This document shows, in pieces, positions 37,455-64,000 of a stretch of 64,000 nucleotides of DNA (positions are counted from its first letter, which is position 1; each line of letters opens with the position of its first letter). Origin of the DNA: Mycobacterium sp. ACS4054 (GTDB taxonomy: Bacteria > Actinomycetota > Actinomycetes > Mycobacteriales > Mycobacteriaceae); NCBI RefSeq assembly GCF_001667275.1, contig NZ_LZHV01000055.1, forward strand, positions 1 through 64,000, in the 5' to 3' direction. Both the position numbers and the translations under genes were made by a program. The notes below the pieces were generated by a model. The model was given only the letters and a program-made list of their open reading frames with translations, was not told where the DNA came from and made no database searches.

Positions 37455-38345
37455 GTGGAACTCGCGCATCGCGATTCGGACTCGGGCGAGTCCGAAGATG
37501 TGACGGCTTCCGATCCTTCGGTGCGCGGCGCCGTGCGGTGGTGGCAGAGCCGAAACCACAGCCCCGGCGCGGTGGCCTTCATCCGCCGGGCCCGACGGCT
37601 GCTGCCGGGCGATCCCGAGTTCGGCGATCCGCTGTCGACGGCCGGCGAGGGCGGGCCGCGCGCCGCCGCCCGGGCCGCGGATCGGCTGCTGGGGGACCGC
37701 GAGGCGGTGTCGCGCGAAGTGGGCTTGGGGCTGCTGCAGGTGTGGCAGGCGCTGACCGAGTCGGTGTCTCGGCGGCCGGCCAATCCCGAGGTGACGTTGG
37801 TGTTCACCGACCTGGTCGGCTTCTCGTCGTGGTCCTTGCAGGCCGGCGACGAGGCGGCGCTGGCCCTGCTGCGTCAGGTGGCGCGGGCCATCGAGCCGCC
37901 GCTGCTGGACGCCGGCGGCCACATCGTCAAGCGGATGGGCGACGGCCTGATGGCCGTCTTCGGCGACCCCACCGTCGCGGTGCGGGCCGTGCTGGCCGCC
38001 AAGGAGGCGTTGAAGTCGGTCGAGGTGGCCGGTCACACGCCGCGGATGCGGGTCGGGATCCACACCGGGCGGCCGCAGCGGCTGGCCTCGGACTGGCTCG
38101 GTGTCGACGTCAACATCGCCGCGCGGGTGATGGAACGGGCCACCAAGGGCGGGGTGATGGTGTCAGGTTCGACACTCGATCTGATCCCGCAGAGCGAACT
38201 GGACGCGATGGGCGTCGTCGCCAAACGCGCACGTAAATCGGTTTTTGCGGGCAAAACCACCGGCGTTCCGAACGACTTGGCGATATATCGTTTGAGGACT
38301 CATAGGGAGTTGACAGCGCCCGATCACACTTCCGAAACAAATTAG
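37455..38345 (+). CDS. Class III adenylate cyclase (Rv1647-like)
   Basis: A 296-residue soluble cyclase making cAMP from ATP. An N-terminal region of about 110 residues (GAVRWWQSRNHSPGAVAFIRRARRLLPGD) precedes the catalytic domain: VTLVFTDLVGFSSWS (first metal-binding Asp), GGHIVKRMGDGLMAVFGD (substrate lysine region and second Asp) and GVDVNIAARVMERA (transition-state Asn/Arg). RVGIHTGRPQRLASDWLG lies between. M. tuberculosis Rv1647 is an active cyclase of this type. No membrane segment is seen. GTG 37455 is chosen because a -10 stands six bases upstream. It is probably cotranscribed with the rhomboid-like gene eight bases downstream. Confidence 0.92.
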   Translation: MELAHRDSDSGESEDVTASDPSVRGAVRWWQSRNHSPGAVAFIRRARRLLPGDPEFGDPLSTAGEGGPRAAARAADRLLGDREAVSREVGLGLLQVWQALTESVSRRPANPEVTLVFTDLVGFSSWSLQAGDEAALALLRQVARAIEPPLLDAGGHIVKRMGDGLMAVFGDPTVAVRAVLAAKEALKSVEVAGHTPRMRVGIHTGRPQRLASDWLGVDVNIAARVMERATKGGVMVSGSTLDLIPQSELDAMGVVAKRARKSVFAGKTTGVPNDLAIYRLRTHRELTAPDHTSETN

Positions 38346-38353
38346 CCGACATA

Positions 38354-39169
38354 ATGGATGCAATGTTTGGGGGCATCTTCGCCCGGCTCGCCCGGGTCCA
38401 GTTCACGGTGGGATACGTGGCGGTGCTGCTCGCCATCAGTTGCGCCATCCTGGCGCTCGGGCCGCACGCGCATGACGTGCTGGTCGAGCGGGCCAGCACC
38501 AACCTGCACAACCTGGCCCACGGCCACGTGGGCACGCTGCTGGGCAGCGCGCTCGTCGTCGACGCCGGTCCGCTGTACTTCTGGTTGCCCTTCCTGACCT
38601 GCCTGCTCGCGCTCGGCGAGCTGCACCTGCGCACCATCAGGCTGGTGGTGGCGTTCCTCGTCGGGCACATCGGCGCGACGCTGCTGGTGGCCGCCGCCCT
38701 GGCCGCGGCCGTCGAGTTCGGCTGGATGCCGGTGTCGATCACCCGGGCCAGCGACGTCGGGATGAGCTACGGCGCCCTGGCGGTGCTCGGCGCGATGACC
38801 GCGGTCATTCCCCAGCGCTGGCGCGCCGCCTGGGTCGGCTGGTGGGTGTCGGCCGGGCTCGCCTCGGCGATCATCGGCGGCGATTTCACCGACGCCGGCC
38901 ACACCGCCGCCGTCGTCCTCGGCGTGCTGGTGTCCGCCCGATTCCGCCAGCCCATCCATTGGACGCCGCTGCGGCTCGGGATGCTGGTGGCCTCGTCGGG
39001 CTTCGGCTTCCTGATCCTGGCCCATCACTGGGGCACGATGGCCGCCGCGCCCGCGTTCGGCGTCCTCGGCGCGCTGGCCGCGCACAAACTGGTTCAGATC
39101 GTCACCGGCCGCGCCGCCGTGGTGGGTGACCCCGCGCTGAGGGGCCCGCAGCCCGTCACGACCGGCTAG
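38354..39169 (+). CDS. Rhomboid-like integral membrane protein (Rv1648-like)
   Basis: A 271-residue protein with six to seven hydrophobic helices (for example FTVGYVAVLLAISCAILALG, IRLVVAFLVGHIGATLLVAAAL, AAPAFGVLGALAAHKLV). GMSYGALAVLGAM carries a GxS-type serine motif and DAGHTAAVVLGVL a histidine in a later helix, as in rhomboid proteases; the periplasmic LHNLAHGHVGTLLGSA also fits. The exact catalytic GxSG is not present, so activity is uncertain. It follows the cyclase by eight bases. ATG 38354 and ATG 38363 are both possible starts. Corresponds to Rv1648. Confidence 0.8.
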   Translation: MDAMFGGIFARLARVQFTVGYVAVLLAISCAILALGPHAHDVLVERASTNLHNLAHGHVGTLLGSALVVDAGPLYFWLPFLTCLLALGELHLRTIRLVVAFLVGHIGATLLVAAALAAAVEFGWMPVSITRASDVGMSYGALAVLGAMTAVIPQRWRAAWVGWWVSAGLASAIIGGDFTDAGHTAAVVLGVLVSARFRQPIHWTPLRLGMLVASSGFGFLILAHHWGTMAAAPAFGVLGALAAHKLVQIVTGRAAVVGDPALRGPQPVTTG

Positions 39170-39186
39170 GCGACCCGCCGCCCTTA

Positions 39187-40332
<1,146 letters not shown>

Positions 40333-40333
<1 letters not shown>

Positions 40334-42819
40334 TGCGCATCCCCTACAGCTGGTTGCGCGACGTCGTGGCCGCGGGCGCGTCCGGCTGGGACGTCGCCCC
40401 GGCGGAGCTCGAGCAGGCGTTGGTGCGGATCGGCCACGAGGTCGAGGAGGTGGTCACCCTCGGCCCGGTCGAGGGCCCGCTGACCGTGGGCCGGGTCGCC
40501 GGCATCGAGGAGCTCACCGGGTTCAAGAAGCCGATCCGCGCCTGCCGGGTCGATGTCGGTGAGCCCGAGCCCCGCGACATTGTTTGCGGCGCAACCAATT
40601 TCGTCGTCGGCGACCTGGTGGTGTTGGCGCTGCCCGGCACCACGTTGCCCGGCGGCTTCGCGATCACCGCGCGCAAGACCTACGGCCGCGACTCCGACGG
40701 CATGATCTGCTCGGCGGCCGAACTCGGCTTGGGCGCGGACCATTCCGGGATCCTGGTGCTGCCGCCCGGCACCGCCGAGCCGGGCGCCGACGGCGCCGCG
40801 GTGCTGGGGTTGGACGACGTGGTCTTCCACCTGGCGATCACCCCCGATCGCGGCTACGGCATGTCGGTGCGCGGGCTGGCCCGCGAGATCGCCTGCGCCT
40901 ACGACCTCGACTTCGTCGACCCGGCGGACGTCAAGCCGCTGCCGGTCGAGGGGGAGGCGTGGCCGCTGACGGTGGACGCCGAGACGGGGGTGCGCCGGTT
41001 CGCCCTGCGGCCGGTGACCGGTATCGACCCGGCCGCCGTGTCGCCGTGGTGGCTGCAACGGCGGCTGCTGCTGGCCGGCATCCGCGCGACCTCGCCGGCG
41101 GTGGACGTCACCAACTACGTGATGCTCGAACTCGGCCACCCCATGCACGCCCACGACCGCGACCGCATCTCCGGGGGCTTGGCCGTGCGGTTCGCCCGGC
41201 CCGGCGAGACCGTGGTCACCCTCGACGACATCGAGCGCCGGCTCGACCCGACCGATGTCCTCATCGTCGACGACCGCGCGACCGCGGCGATCGGCGGCGT
41301 GATGGGCGCGGCCAGCACCGAGGTGCGCGCCGAATCCACCGACGTGCTGCTGGAGGCCGCGGTCTGGGACCCCGCCGCCGTTTCGCGCACCCAGCGCCGA
41401 CTGCACCTGCCCAGCGAGGCCGCCCGGCGTTACGAGCGCGGGGTGGACCCGGCGATCTCGGTGGCCGCGCTGGACCGGTGCGCCACCCTGCTCGTCGAGA
41501 TCGCCGGGGGAGCGGTGTCGGAGACGCTGACCGATTGGCGCGGCGAGCCGCCGACCGACGACTGGTCGCTTCCGCCGATCCACCTTCCCGCCGACCTGCC
41601 CGACCGCGTCGCCGGGGTGGCCTACCCCGCCGGGACCACCGCGCGGCGCCTGGCGCAGATCGGCGCGCTGGTGGTCGATTCCGGCGCGGCGCTCACGGTG
41701 ACGCCGCCGAGCTGGCGGCCCGACCTGTTGCAGCCCGCCGACCTCGTCGAGGAGGTGCTGCGCCTCGAGGGCCTGGAGGTCATCCCGTCGGTGCTGCCCG
41801 CGGCCCCCGCGGGCCGTGGCCTCACCGCGGGGCAGAAGAGGCGCCGCGCGATCGGCAAATCGCTGGCCCAACACGGTTACGTCGAAATCCTGCCCACGCC
41901 GTTCTTGCCCGCGGGCGTGTTCGACCTGTGGGGGCTGCCGGCCGACGATCCGCGCCGCGCCACCACGCAGGTGCTCAACCCGCTGGAGGCCGACCGCCCG
42001 CATCTGGCCACCACGCTGCTGCCCGCGCTGCTGGAGGGGTTGGTGCGCAACGTGTCCCGCGGTCTGGTGGACGTCGCGCTGTACGCGCTGGCGCAGGTGG
42101 TGCAGCCGACCGACGAGACGCGCGGCGTGCAGCCCATCCCCGTGCACCGGCGACCGACGGACACCGAGATCGCCCTGCTGGACGCCTCGTTGCCCCGCCA
42201 GCCCCAGCACGTCGCCGCGGTGCTGGCCGGGCTGCGCGAACGCCGCGGCCCGTGGGGTCCCGGCCGCCGGGCCGAGGCCGCCGACGCGTTCGAGGCGGTG
42301 CGCATCGTCGCCCGCGCCAGCGGGGTCGAGGTGCGCCTGCGGGCGGCGCAGCAGCTGCCCTGGCATCCGGGCCGGTGCGCCGAGGTGCTGGTCGGGGAGA
42401 CCATCGTCGGTCACGCCGGGCAGTTGCACCCGGCGGTGATCGAACGCTCCGGGCTGCCGAAGGGCACCTGCGCCGTCGAGCTCAACCTCGACGCCATTCC
42501 CATCGCCGAGGCGTTGCCGGCGCCGAGGGTGTCGCCGTTCCCGGCGGTCTTCCAGGACGTCAGCCTGGTGGTGCCCGCGCACGTGCCGGCGCAGGCGGTG
42601 GCCGACGCCGTGCGGGAGGGCGCCGGCGAGCTGCTGGAAGACCTGCAACTGTTCGACGTGTTCACCGGCCCGCAGGTCGGGCAGGACCGCAAATCGCTGA
42701 CCTTCGCCCTACGTTTCCGCGCCCCGGACCGCACGCTGACCGAGGACGACGCCAGCGCGGCGCGCGACGCCGCGGTGCGCGCCGCCGCCGAGGCGGTCGG
42801 CGCCGAACTGCGGGCCTGA
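40333..42819 (+). CDS. pheT: Phenylalanyl-tRNA synthetase beta subunit
   Basis: An 828-residue beta subunit. It begins [12 protein letters not shown] and has an OB/EMAP-like tRNA-binding domain (about 45-155, [19 protein letters not shown]). The B3/B4 editing domain (about 215-400) includes [24 protein letters not shown], then the B5 domain and a class II-like inactive core ([33 protein letters not shown]). The C-terminal B8 anticodon-binding domain ends [13 protein letters not shown]. It is translationally coupled to pheS. Between pheT and argC there is only a 55-base gap; the PE_PGRS30 gene that lies here in H37Rv is missing. Confidence 0.96.
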
Positions 42820-42839
42820 GCGCCGCTCTGGCATGGATT

Positions 42840-51271
<8,432 letters not shown>

Positions 51272-51310
51272 GAGGACCTTGGTTTCTGTGCCGGGCGCTG
51301 CCGGGCCGAT

Positions 51311-51328
51311 TAAACTTCCCGCAGGAAG
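51311..51328 (+). promoter_or_regulatory. Candidate pks10 -10 with overlapping inverted repeat
   Basis: TAAACT (51311-51316) runs into the inverted repeat CTTCC-CGCA-GGAAG (51315-51328), 52 bases before the pks10 ATG. The repeat would cover the transcription start as an operator or form a hairpin at the mRNA 5' end. Confidence 0.35.
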
Positions 51329-51380
51329 CGATCCGGGTGAACAATTCGGCCCTGATCTTCGTCGTCAGGGGGTGGGAGCA

Positions 51381-52442
51381 ATGAGCGTCGTCGCCGGCGT
51401 GTTCGGTGCCTTGCCGCCGTACCGCTACTCCCAGCGCGAGCTCACCGACTTCTTCGTCGGCATCCCGGACTTCGAAGGCTACGAGGACATCGTCCGGCAG
51501 CTGCACGTCAGCGCCAAGGTCAACAGCCGCCACCTGGTGCTTCCCCTGGAGCGGTACCCCACCCTGACCGACTTCGGCGTGGCCAACCGGATCTTCATCG
51601 ACAACGCCGTCGACCTCGGCTGCGAGGCGCTGTCGGGCGCCCTGGACGAGGCCGGCCTGCGGCCCCAGGACCTCGACGTGCTGATCACCACGACGGTCAC
51701 CGGCCTGGCGGTGCCCTCCCTGGACGCGCGGATCGCGGGCCGGCTGGGCCTGCGCGACGACGTGCGCCGGGTGCCGCTGTTCGGGCTGGGCTGCGTGGCC
51801 GGGGCCGCGGGCGTGGCCCGGCTGAACGACTACCTGCGGGGGGCGCGGGCCGCCGCCGCGGCCCTGATCTCGGTCGAGCTCTGCTCGCTGACCTACCCGG
51901 GATACAAGCCGTCGCTGCCGGGCCTGGTCGGCAGCGCGCTGTTCGCCGACGGGGCGGGCGCGGTGGTGGCGGTCGGCGAGCGCCGCGCCGAGAAGGTCGC
52001 CGCCCGCGGGCCCGCCATCCTGGACTCGCGTAGCACCCTGTACCCCGATTCGCTGCGGACCATGGGCTACGACGTCGGCGCCGCCGGGTTCGAACTCGTC
52101 CTGGCCAAGGACCTGGCCGAGGTGGTCGAGGAGCACATCGAGCGCGACGTCACCGGGTTCCTCGGCGCACACGGGCTGACGACGACCGACATCGGCGCCT
52201 GGGTCAGCCACCCCGGCGGCCCGAAGATCATCGACGCGATCAACGCGAGCCTGAGCCTGTCGCCGGATGCGCTCGAACTGACCTGGCGCTCGCTCGGCGA
52301 GATCGGCAACCTGTCCTCGGCCTCGGTGTTGCACGTGCTGCGGGACACCCTGGCCAAGCCGCCGCCCAGCGACAGCCCCGGCCTGATGATCGCGATGGGT
52401 CCCGGATTCTGCTCCGAGCTCGTATTGTTGCGCTGGCACTGA
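51381..52442 (+). CDS. pks10: Type III polyketide synthase (Pks10-like)
   Basis: A 353-residue chalcone-synthase-like ketosynthase, a homodimer that extends an acyl-CoA starter with malonyl-CoA. The catalytic triad is visible: Cys in [13 protein letters not shown] (near 136), His in [13 protein letters not shown] (near 278) and Asn in [15 protein letters not shown] (near 311). The C-terminal [13 protein letters not shown] is the family signature. The length equals M. tuberculosis Pks10 (353), reported to be needed for normal dimycocerosate production. ATG 51381 follows GGTGGGAG; an in-frame upstream start at 51261 would overlap argH. It lies 79 bases before the type I PKS on the same strand, so the three synthases probably form one unit. 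Confidence 0.92.
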   Translation: MSVVAGVFGALPPYRYSQRELTDFFVGIPDFEGYEDIVRQLHVSAKVNSRHLVLPLERYPTLTDFGVANRIFIDNAVDLGCEALSGALDEAGLRPQDLDVLITTTVTGLAVPSLDARIAGRLGLRDDVRRVPLFGLGCVAGAAGVARLNDYLRGARAAAAALISVELCSLTYPGYKPSLPGLVGSALFADGAGAVVAVGERRAEKVAARGPAILDSRSTLYPDSLRTMGYDVGAAGFELVLAKDLAEVVEEHIERDVTGFLGAHGLTTTDIGAWVSHPGGPKIIDAINASLSLSPDALELTWRSLGEIGNLSSASVLHVLRDTLAKPPPSDSPGLMIAMGPGFCSELVLLRWH

Positions 52443-52521
52443 CAGGGGCGTATCTGCTTGTGCCTGCCCAAGATTCACCGATGGAACCGATGACCCCGCT
52501 TTCTCGCCCAGGCCGCGTCTC

Positions 52522-58881
<6,360 letters not shown>

Positions 58882-58888
58882 GACCGCG

Positions 58889-61800
58889 ATGCCGGACACC
58901 ACACAGCACGTCGATTACCTGAAACGCCTGACGGCGGACCTCCGTCGGGCGCGCCGGCGCGTCTCGGAGCTGGAGGGCCGGCTGTCCGAACCGATCGCGG
59001 TGGTGGGCATGGCCTGCCGCTACGCGGGCGGCGTCGATTCGCCGGAAACCCTGTGGGAACTGGTGAATGACGGCCGCGACACCGTGTCCGACTTCCCGGC
59101 GGATCGCGGCTGGGACGTCGAGGGCATGTACGACCCGGACCCCGACGCGGCGGGCAAGATGTACACCCGGCAGGGCAGCTTCCTGCGCGACGCCGGGGAC
59201 TTCGACGCGGGATTCTTCGGCGTCGGCCCCAGCGAGGCCCTCGCGATGGATCCCCAGCAGCGGTTGATGCTGGAGATCTCCTGGGAAGCGTTGGAGCGGG
59301 CTGGAATTGACCCGCTCGCGCTGCGGGGCTCGGCGACCGGCGTGTTCGCCGGGGTCATCCACGCCGGTTACGGCGGGGAGGTGAAGGGCGAGCTGGAGGG
59401 CTACGGGCTGACCGGGTCGACCCTGAGTGTGGCCTCGGGCCGGGTGTCGTACGTGTTGGGCCTGGAGGGTCCGGCCGTCTCGGTGGACACGGCCTGTTCG
59501 TCGTCGTTGGTGGCCATGCACCTGGCGGCGCAGTCGCTGCGCTCCGGGGAGTGCGACCTCGCGCTGGCCGGCGGCGTGACCGTGATGGCCACCGCCGCCG
59601 CGTTCGTCGAGTTCAGCCGGCAGCGGGCGCTGGCCCCGGACGGCCGGTGCAAGGTGTACGCCGGCGCGGCCGACGGGACGTCGTGGTCGGAGGGCGCGGG
59701 CGTGCTGGTGCTGGAGCGGCTGGCCGACGCGCGCCGGCTGGGGCATCCCGTCCTCGCGGTGTTCCGGGGTTCGGCGGTCAATCAGGACGGGGCGTCCAAC
59801 GGTTTGACCGCCCCCAACGGGCCGTCCCAGCAGCGGGTGATCCGGGCGGCGCTGGCCAACGCCGGACTGACCGCGGCGGACGTCGACGCGGTCGAGGGCC
59901 ACGGCACTGGAACGGTTCTCGGCGATCCCATCGAGGCGCAGGCCCTGCTGGCGACCTACGGGCAGGACCGGCCGGCGGACCGCCCGCTGTGGCTGGGGTC
60001 GATCAAATCCAACATCGGCCACACGTCGGCCGCCGCCGGGGTGGCCGGGGTGATCAAGATGATCCAGGCGATGCGGCACGGCGTGCTGCCCAAGACGCTG
60101 CACGTGGATGTGCCGTCGCCGCACGTGGATTGGTCGGCGGGCGCGGTGTCGCTGCTGACGGAGCCCCAGCCGTGGCCGGCGCGCGACGGCCAGCGCCGGG
60201 CCGGGGTGTCGTCATTCGGGATCAGCGGGACGAACGCCCACGTCATCGTCGAGCAGCCGCCTGCGGAGCCGGAAACCGTGGCAGCGCAAAGTGATTCGCT
60301 CGTCAATTCGCTCGCGTGGGTGGTGTCGGCCCGGTCGGCCGTCGCGTTGGCCGCGCAGGCCGGGCGGCTGTCGGCCCACCTGGAGGCGGAGCCGGGCCTG
60401 CGCGCCGTGGACGTGGGGTGGTCGCTGGCCACCACCCGGGCGGCGTTGGAACATCGCGCGGTGGTGGTGGGCGCCGATCCCGACACCCTGCTGGCGGGGC
60501 TGGCGGCGGTCCGGGCCGGCGAGCCCGCCGCGGGTGTGGCCGTCGGGCGCGCCCGGCCCCTCGGCAAGCGGGTGTTCGTGTTCCCCGGCCAGGGCTCGCA
60601 GCGACTCGGCATGGGAAGCGAACTGCACCAACGCTTTCCGGCGTTCGCCGCGGCCTTCGACGAGGCCGTGGCGGCGTTGGACGCCCACGCCCGGCTGCCG
60701 CTGCGCGACGTGATGTGGGGCGCCGACCCGGAGTTGTTGCAGAGCACCGAATTCGCCCAGCCCGCGTTGTTCGTGCTCGAGGTCGCCCTGGCGGCGCTGT
60801 GGCGCTCGTGGGGCGTGACACCCGACGTGGTGATCGGCCACTCGGTGGGCGAGATCTCCGCGGCCTGCGTGGCCGGGGTGCTGTCGTTGCCGGACGCGGC
60901 GCGGATCGTGGCGGCCCGGGGCCGGCTGATGGCGGCGCTGCCGGCGGGCGGGGTGATGGTCGCGGTGACCGCGACCGAGGCCGAGGTCGCGCCGTTGCTG
61001 ACCGAAGGGGTGGCCCTCGCGGCGGTCAACGGCCCCGACGCGGTGGTGCTGTCGGGGGAGCGGGCCGCGGTGAGCGCGGCGGCGGAGCGGCTGGCCGATT
61101 GCGGCAGGCGGGTGCGGCAGCTGGACGTCTCGCACGCCTTCCACTCGCCGCTGATGGAGCCCATGATCGAGGAGTTCTCGGCGGTGGTGGCCGGGGTGTC
61201 ACCGGCCGCGCCGCGAATCGACCTGGTGTCCAACGTGACCGGGCAATTGGCCGGACCGGGCTACGGGTCCGCCGACTACTGGGTGGAGCACGTGCGCCGC
61301 CCGGTGCGGTTCGCCGACGGCGTGCGGCTGGCCGAATCGCTCGGCGCCGGCGCGTTCCTGGAGGTGGGGCCGGGCGCGGCGCTGACGGCCGCGGCGGAAC
61401 GATCCCTGGAGAGCGAGCCGGTGGTCGCGGCGGTGTCGATGGCCAAGGGCCGTCCGGAGGTCGACTCGGTGCTGCTGGCCGCCGGGCAGCTGTTCGCCTC
61501 CGGCGCGGAGTTGGACTGGGCCGCGACGTTCGCCGGCCTCGACGCCCACCGGGTCGACCTGCCCACGTATGCCTTTCAGCGGCGCAGGTTCTGGCTGTCG
61601 GCCGAGTCGATGGGCACCCGCGACACCGCCAGCCTCGGGTTGGCCGGCGCCGAGCACGCGCTGCTGGGCGCGGTGGTCGAGCGGCCGGACTCGGGCGGCG
61701 TGGTGTTGGCCGGCCGGTTGTCGACGGCCGCCCAGCCGTGGCTGGCCGATCACGCGGTGACCGGGACCGTGCTGTTCCCGGGCGCCGGGTTCGTCGAGCT

Positions 61801-64000
61801 GGTGCTCCGGGCCGGCGACGAGGTGGGCTGTCCGGTGATCGAGGAGCTGACGCTGTCGGCGCCGCTGCCGCTGCCGGGTGCCGGCGCGGTGCGCGTTCAG
61901 GTGGTGGTGGACGGCGCCGGCGAGGGCGGCATCCGGGGCGTCGCGGTGTATTCGCAGGCCGGCCCGGAATGGACGCTGCACGCCCAGGGCGTGCTGAGCG
62001 AGGGCTCGCCCGCGCCGGAAGCGGACCTGTCCGTGTGGCCGCCGGTCGGGGCCGCGGCGCTCGACGTGACGGGCGCCTACGACGACCTGGCGGTGCGCGG
62101 CTACGGGTATGGCCCGGCCTTCCGCGGCCTGCGCAAGGTGTGGCGGCGGGGCACCGAGACCTTCGCCGAGGTGGAGGCCCCCCAGGATGCCGGTGTGACG
62201 GTGGGCGGCTTCGGGATTCACCCGGTGGTGCTGGATGCGGCCCTGCATGCGCTCGGGGTGGCCGACGAGCACGCCGAGACCGTGTTGCCGTTCTCCTGGC
62301 AAGGGGTGTGCCTGTACGCGGCCGGCGCATCGCGGGTCCGGGTGCGGCTCGCCCCCGTCGGGACGGGCGCGGTGTCGGTCGAGGTGGCCGACTCCTCGGG
62401 CGTGCCGGTGCTGTCCGTGCGCGAGCTGGTGACGCGTCCGGTCTCGGCCGCGCAGCTGTCGGCGGCCGCCGCGGTGCGTTCCGGCGGCGGCGAACTCCTG
62501 GAGGCGGTGTGGTCCCCGGTTTCGTTGGCGGACAACGGGATCGGCGTCGAGCCCGAGGTCTGGCGGCCGGCTCCGAACGCCGACGGCGTGGTCGAAGCGG
62601 TCTACGCCGCGACCCACGAGGCGTTGAGCGCGTTGCAGGCGCGGGGTGATGGCGACGGGCCGTTGGTGGTGCTGACCCGCGGCGCGGTCGCGCTGCCCGG
62701 CGAGGACGTCTCCGACCTCGCCGGCGCGGCCGTGTGGGGGCTGGTGCGGTCGGCGCAGGCCGAACAGCCCGGCCGGGCGGTGCTGGTCGACTCCGATGGC
62801 TCAATCGACGTCGGGGCGCTGATCGGCTGCGGTGAACCGCAATTGGCGGTGCGCGACGGCGTCGCCTACGCCCCCCGGCTGAAGCCCATCAAGGCGCACC
62901 CGGTGTTGCCGCTGCCCGAGCCGCCTTCGGTGTGGCGGCTGGCGGCAGGCGAGGGCGGGACGCTGGAGGACCTGGCGGTGCAGGCCGGCCCGCCCGCCGA
63001 ACTGGCCGCCGGCCAGGTGCGGGTGGCGGTGGCCGCGGTCGGGGTGAACTTCCGCGACGTGCTGGTGGCTTTGGGCATGTATCCGGGCGCCGCCCAGTTG
63101 GGCGCCGAGGGCGCCGGGGTGGTGACCGAGATCGGCGCGGGTGTGGGGGATTTGGCGGTCGGCGACGCGGTGATGGGCATCGTGGGCCTGACGGGCTCGG
63201 AGGCGACCGTCGACCGGCGGCTGGTGACGCCGGTGCCGCCGGGCTGGTCGTTCGCCGAGGCCGCGGGCGTCCCGGTGGTGTTCCTGACCGCCTACTACGG
63301 GTTGTCGGTGCTGGGCGGTCTGCGCTCCGGCGAGCGCGTGCTGGTGCACGCCGCCGCCGGTGGGGTGGGCATGGCGGCCGTGCAGCTGGCACGGCATTGG
63401 GGCGCCGAGGTTTTCGCGACCGCCAGCCGCGGCAAGTGGGACACCCTGCGCGCCATGGGCTTTGACGACGACCACATCGCGGATTCGCGAACGCTGGACT
63501 TCGAGCGGAAGTTCTCCTCGGTTACCGGCGGCGCCGGCATGGACGTCGTGCTGAACTCGCTGGCCGGCGAGTTCACCGACGCGTCGCTGCGGCTGCTGGG
63601 CCCCGGCGGGCGCTTCATCGAGATGGGCAAGACCGACCTGCGCGACCCTGCGGCCCACCCCGACATCTACTACCGCGCGTTCGACCTGATGGAGGCCGGG
63701 CCGGACCACATCGCCGAGATGTTCGCCGAATTGATGCGGTTGTTCGCCGCGCGGGCGTTGACGCCGTTGCCGGTCAAGGCATTCGACGTGCGGCGCGCCG
63801 TGGACGCCTACCGGTTCGTCAGCCAGGCCCGCCATATCGGCAAGGTCGTGCTGACCATGCCCGACGGGCCCGCCGGCCTGTCCGGCGGCACCGCGCTGAT
63901 CACCGGCGGGACCGGCATGGCGGGGTCGGCGGTGGCGCGCCACCTGGTCGACCGCTACCGGGTGCCGCACCTCATGCTGGTCAGCCGCAGCGGCGAACGG
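58889..64000 (+). CDS. pks8: Type I polyketide synthase, malonyl AT, partial (Pks8-like)
   Basis: Cut by the window end after 1704 codons, with the frame open throughout. An N-terminal docking helix ([20 protein letters not shown], about 8-27) is followed by KS (Cys203 in [22 protein letters not shown]), then AT with Ser652 in GHSVGE and HAFH at 749-752, the malonyl signature. DH has His955 in [13 protein letters not shown] has [14 protein letters not shown] near 1490; the start of KR is [12 protein letters not shown] near 1670. An ACP is expected beyond the window. In H37Rv the equivalent is split into pks8 (about 1602 residues) and pks17; here the frame passes that length unbroken. ATG 58889 lies seven bases after the pks7 stop, so the two are translationally linked. 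Confidence 0.92.
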   Translation, partial: MPDTTQHVDYLKRLTADLRRARRRVSELEGRLSEPIAVVGMACRYAGGVDSPETLWELVNDGRDTVSDFPADRGWDVEGMYDPDPDAAGKMYTRQGSFLRDAGDFDAGFFGVGPSEALAMDPQQRLMLEISWEALERAGIDPLALRGSATGVFAGVIHAGYGGEVKGELEGYGLTGSTLSVASGRVSYVLGLEGPAVSVDTACSSSLVAMHLAAQSLRSGECDLALAGGVTVMATAAAFVEFSRQRALAPDGRCKVYAGAADGTSWSEGAGVLVLERLADARRLGHPVLAVFRGSAVNQDGASNGLTAPNGPSQQRVIRAALANAGLTAADVDAVEGHGTGTVLGDPIEAQALLATYGQDRPADRPLWLGSIKSNIGHTSAAAGVAGVIKMIQAMRHGVLPKTLHVDVPSPHVDWSAGAVSLLTEPQPWPARDGQRRAGVSSFGISGTNAHVIVEQPPAEPETVAAQSDSLVNSLAWVVSARSAVALAAQAGRLSAHLEAEPGLRAVDVGWSLATTRAALEHRAVVVGADPDTLLAGLAAVRAGEPAAGVAVGRARPLGKRVFVFPGQGSQRLGMGSELHQRFPAFAAAFDEAVAALDAHARLPLRDVMWGADPELLQSTEFAQPALFVLEVALAALWRSWGVTPDVVIGHSVGEISAACVAGVLSLPDAARIVAARGRLMAALPAGGVMVAVTATEAEVAPLLTEGVALAAVNGPDAVVLSGERAAVSAAAERLADCGRRVRQLDVSHAFHSPLMEPMIEEFSAVVAGVSPAAPRIDLVSNVTGQLAGPGYGSADYWVEHVRRPVRFADGVRLAESLGAGAFLEVGPGAALTAAAERSLESEPVVAAVSMAKGRPEVDSVLLAAGQLFASGAELDWAATFAGLDAHRVDLPTYAFQRRRFWLSAESMGTRDTASLGLAGAEHALLGAVVERPDSGGVVLAGRLSTAAQPWLADHAVTGTVLFPGAGFVELVLRAGDEVGCPVIEELTLSAPLPLPGAGAVRVQVVVDGAGEGGIRGVAVYSQAGPEWTLHAQGVLSEGSPAPEADLSVWPPVGAAALDVTGAYDDLAVRGYGYGPAFRGLRKVWRRGTETFAEVEAPQDAGVTVGGFGIHPVVLDAALHALGVADEHAETVLPFSWQGVCLYAAGASRVRVRLAPVGTGAVSVEVADSSGVPVLSVRELVTRPVSAAQLSAAAAVRSGGGELLEAVWSPVSLADNGIGVEPEVWRPAPNADGVVEAVYAATHEALSALQARGDGDGPLVVLTRGAVALPGEDVSDLAGAAVWGLVRSAQAEQPGRAVLVDSDGSIDVGALIGCGEPQLAVRDGVAYAPRLKPIKAHPVLPLPEPPSVWRLAAGEGGTLEDLAVQAGPPAELAAGQVRVAVAAVGVNFRDVLVALGMYPGAAQLGAEGAGVVTEIGAGVGDLAVGDAVMGIVGLTGSEATVDRRLVTPVPPGWSFAEAAGVPVVFLTAYYGLSVLGGLRSGERVLVHAAAGGVGMAAVQLARHWGAEVFATASRGKWDTLRAMGFDDDHIADSRTLDFERKFSSVTGGAGMDVVLNSLAGEFTDASLRLLGPGGRFIEMGKTDLRDPAAHPDIYYRAFDLMEAGPDHIAEMFAELMRLFAARALTPLPVKAFDVRRAVDAYRFVSQARHIGKVVLTMPDGPAGLSGGTALITGGTGMAGSAVARHLVDRYRVPHLMLVSRSGER

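Overview
This window is high-GC actinobacterial DNA. Its gene order follows the Mycobacterium tuberculosis H37Rv segment Rv1627c to Rv1662 (polA-rpsA-coaE-uvrB-uvrA-lysX-infC-rpmI-rplT-tsnR-pheST-argCJBDFRGH-pks10-pks7-pks8). It is a Mycobacterium. The absence of the PE and PE_PGRS genes found here in H37Rv, together with several extra genes, points to a non-tuberculous species, probably slow-growing and possibly of the M. avium complex. The species call is inference from remembered gene order; no database was searched.

Layout. 0-8.3 kb: a thiolase-like/DUF35 pair on the minus strand, then polA, rpsA, the coaE-GrpB fusion and a DUF2889 gene. 8.3-15.9 kb: an accessory stretch with an exported protein, a frameshifted ATP-dependent DNA ligase, a DUF402 protein, a short-chain dehydrogenase, and a divergent pair made of an FHA-domain ABC exporter (Rv1747-like) and a membrane Ser/Thr kinase (PknF-like). 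16-26.4 kb: uvrB, an MFS exporter, an MgtC-family protein, the LAM mannose-cap mannosyltransferase, a universal stress protein, a metallo-beta-lactamase-fold hydrolase and uvrA. 26.4-33.7 kb: a minus-strand run from lysX through a membrane esterase and two small genes to a PknH-like kinase. 33.7-36.2 kb: a structured leader, then infC-rpmI-rplT-tsnR. 36.2-42.8 kb: an MpaB-family protein behind a palindromic operator, a class III adenylate cyclase, a rhomboid-like membrane protein, pheS and pheT. 42.9-51.3 kb: the complete arginine cluster including its repressor argR, with putative ARG boxes in front. 51.4-64 kb: a type III polyketide synthase and two reducing type I modules; the second runs off the window end.

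How the genes work together. Core translation (rpsA, infC, L35, L20, PheRS, LysX), excision repair (UvrA/UvrB with PolA filling gaps) and arginine synthesis make up the backbone. Two kinase systems sit in the accessory parts. One faces an FHA exporter that is its expected phospho-partner; the other is the last gene of a lysX/esterase run concerned with the envelope. The polyketide cluster joins a type III synthase to two KS-AT-DH-ER-KR type modules. The first AT carries the methylmalonyl signature and the second the malonyl signature, and the proteins carry docking sequences at their ends.

Expression signals. At least nine transcription units begin with TANNNT placed 6-8 bases before the ATG or GTG, the arrangement expected of leaderless mycobacterial mRNAs. 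Three genes lack a normal start at the expected place: infC (ATC), tsnR (CTG) and the DUF402 gene (ATC where the start is expected). The infC operon is preceded by a leader of about 280 bases with three perfect hairpins, a ten-codon reading frame and a hairpin plus T-run that looks like an attenuator. No tRNA, rRNA, CRISPR array or insertion sequence was seen.
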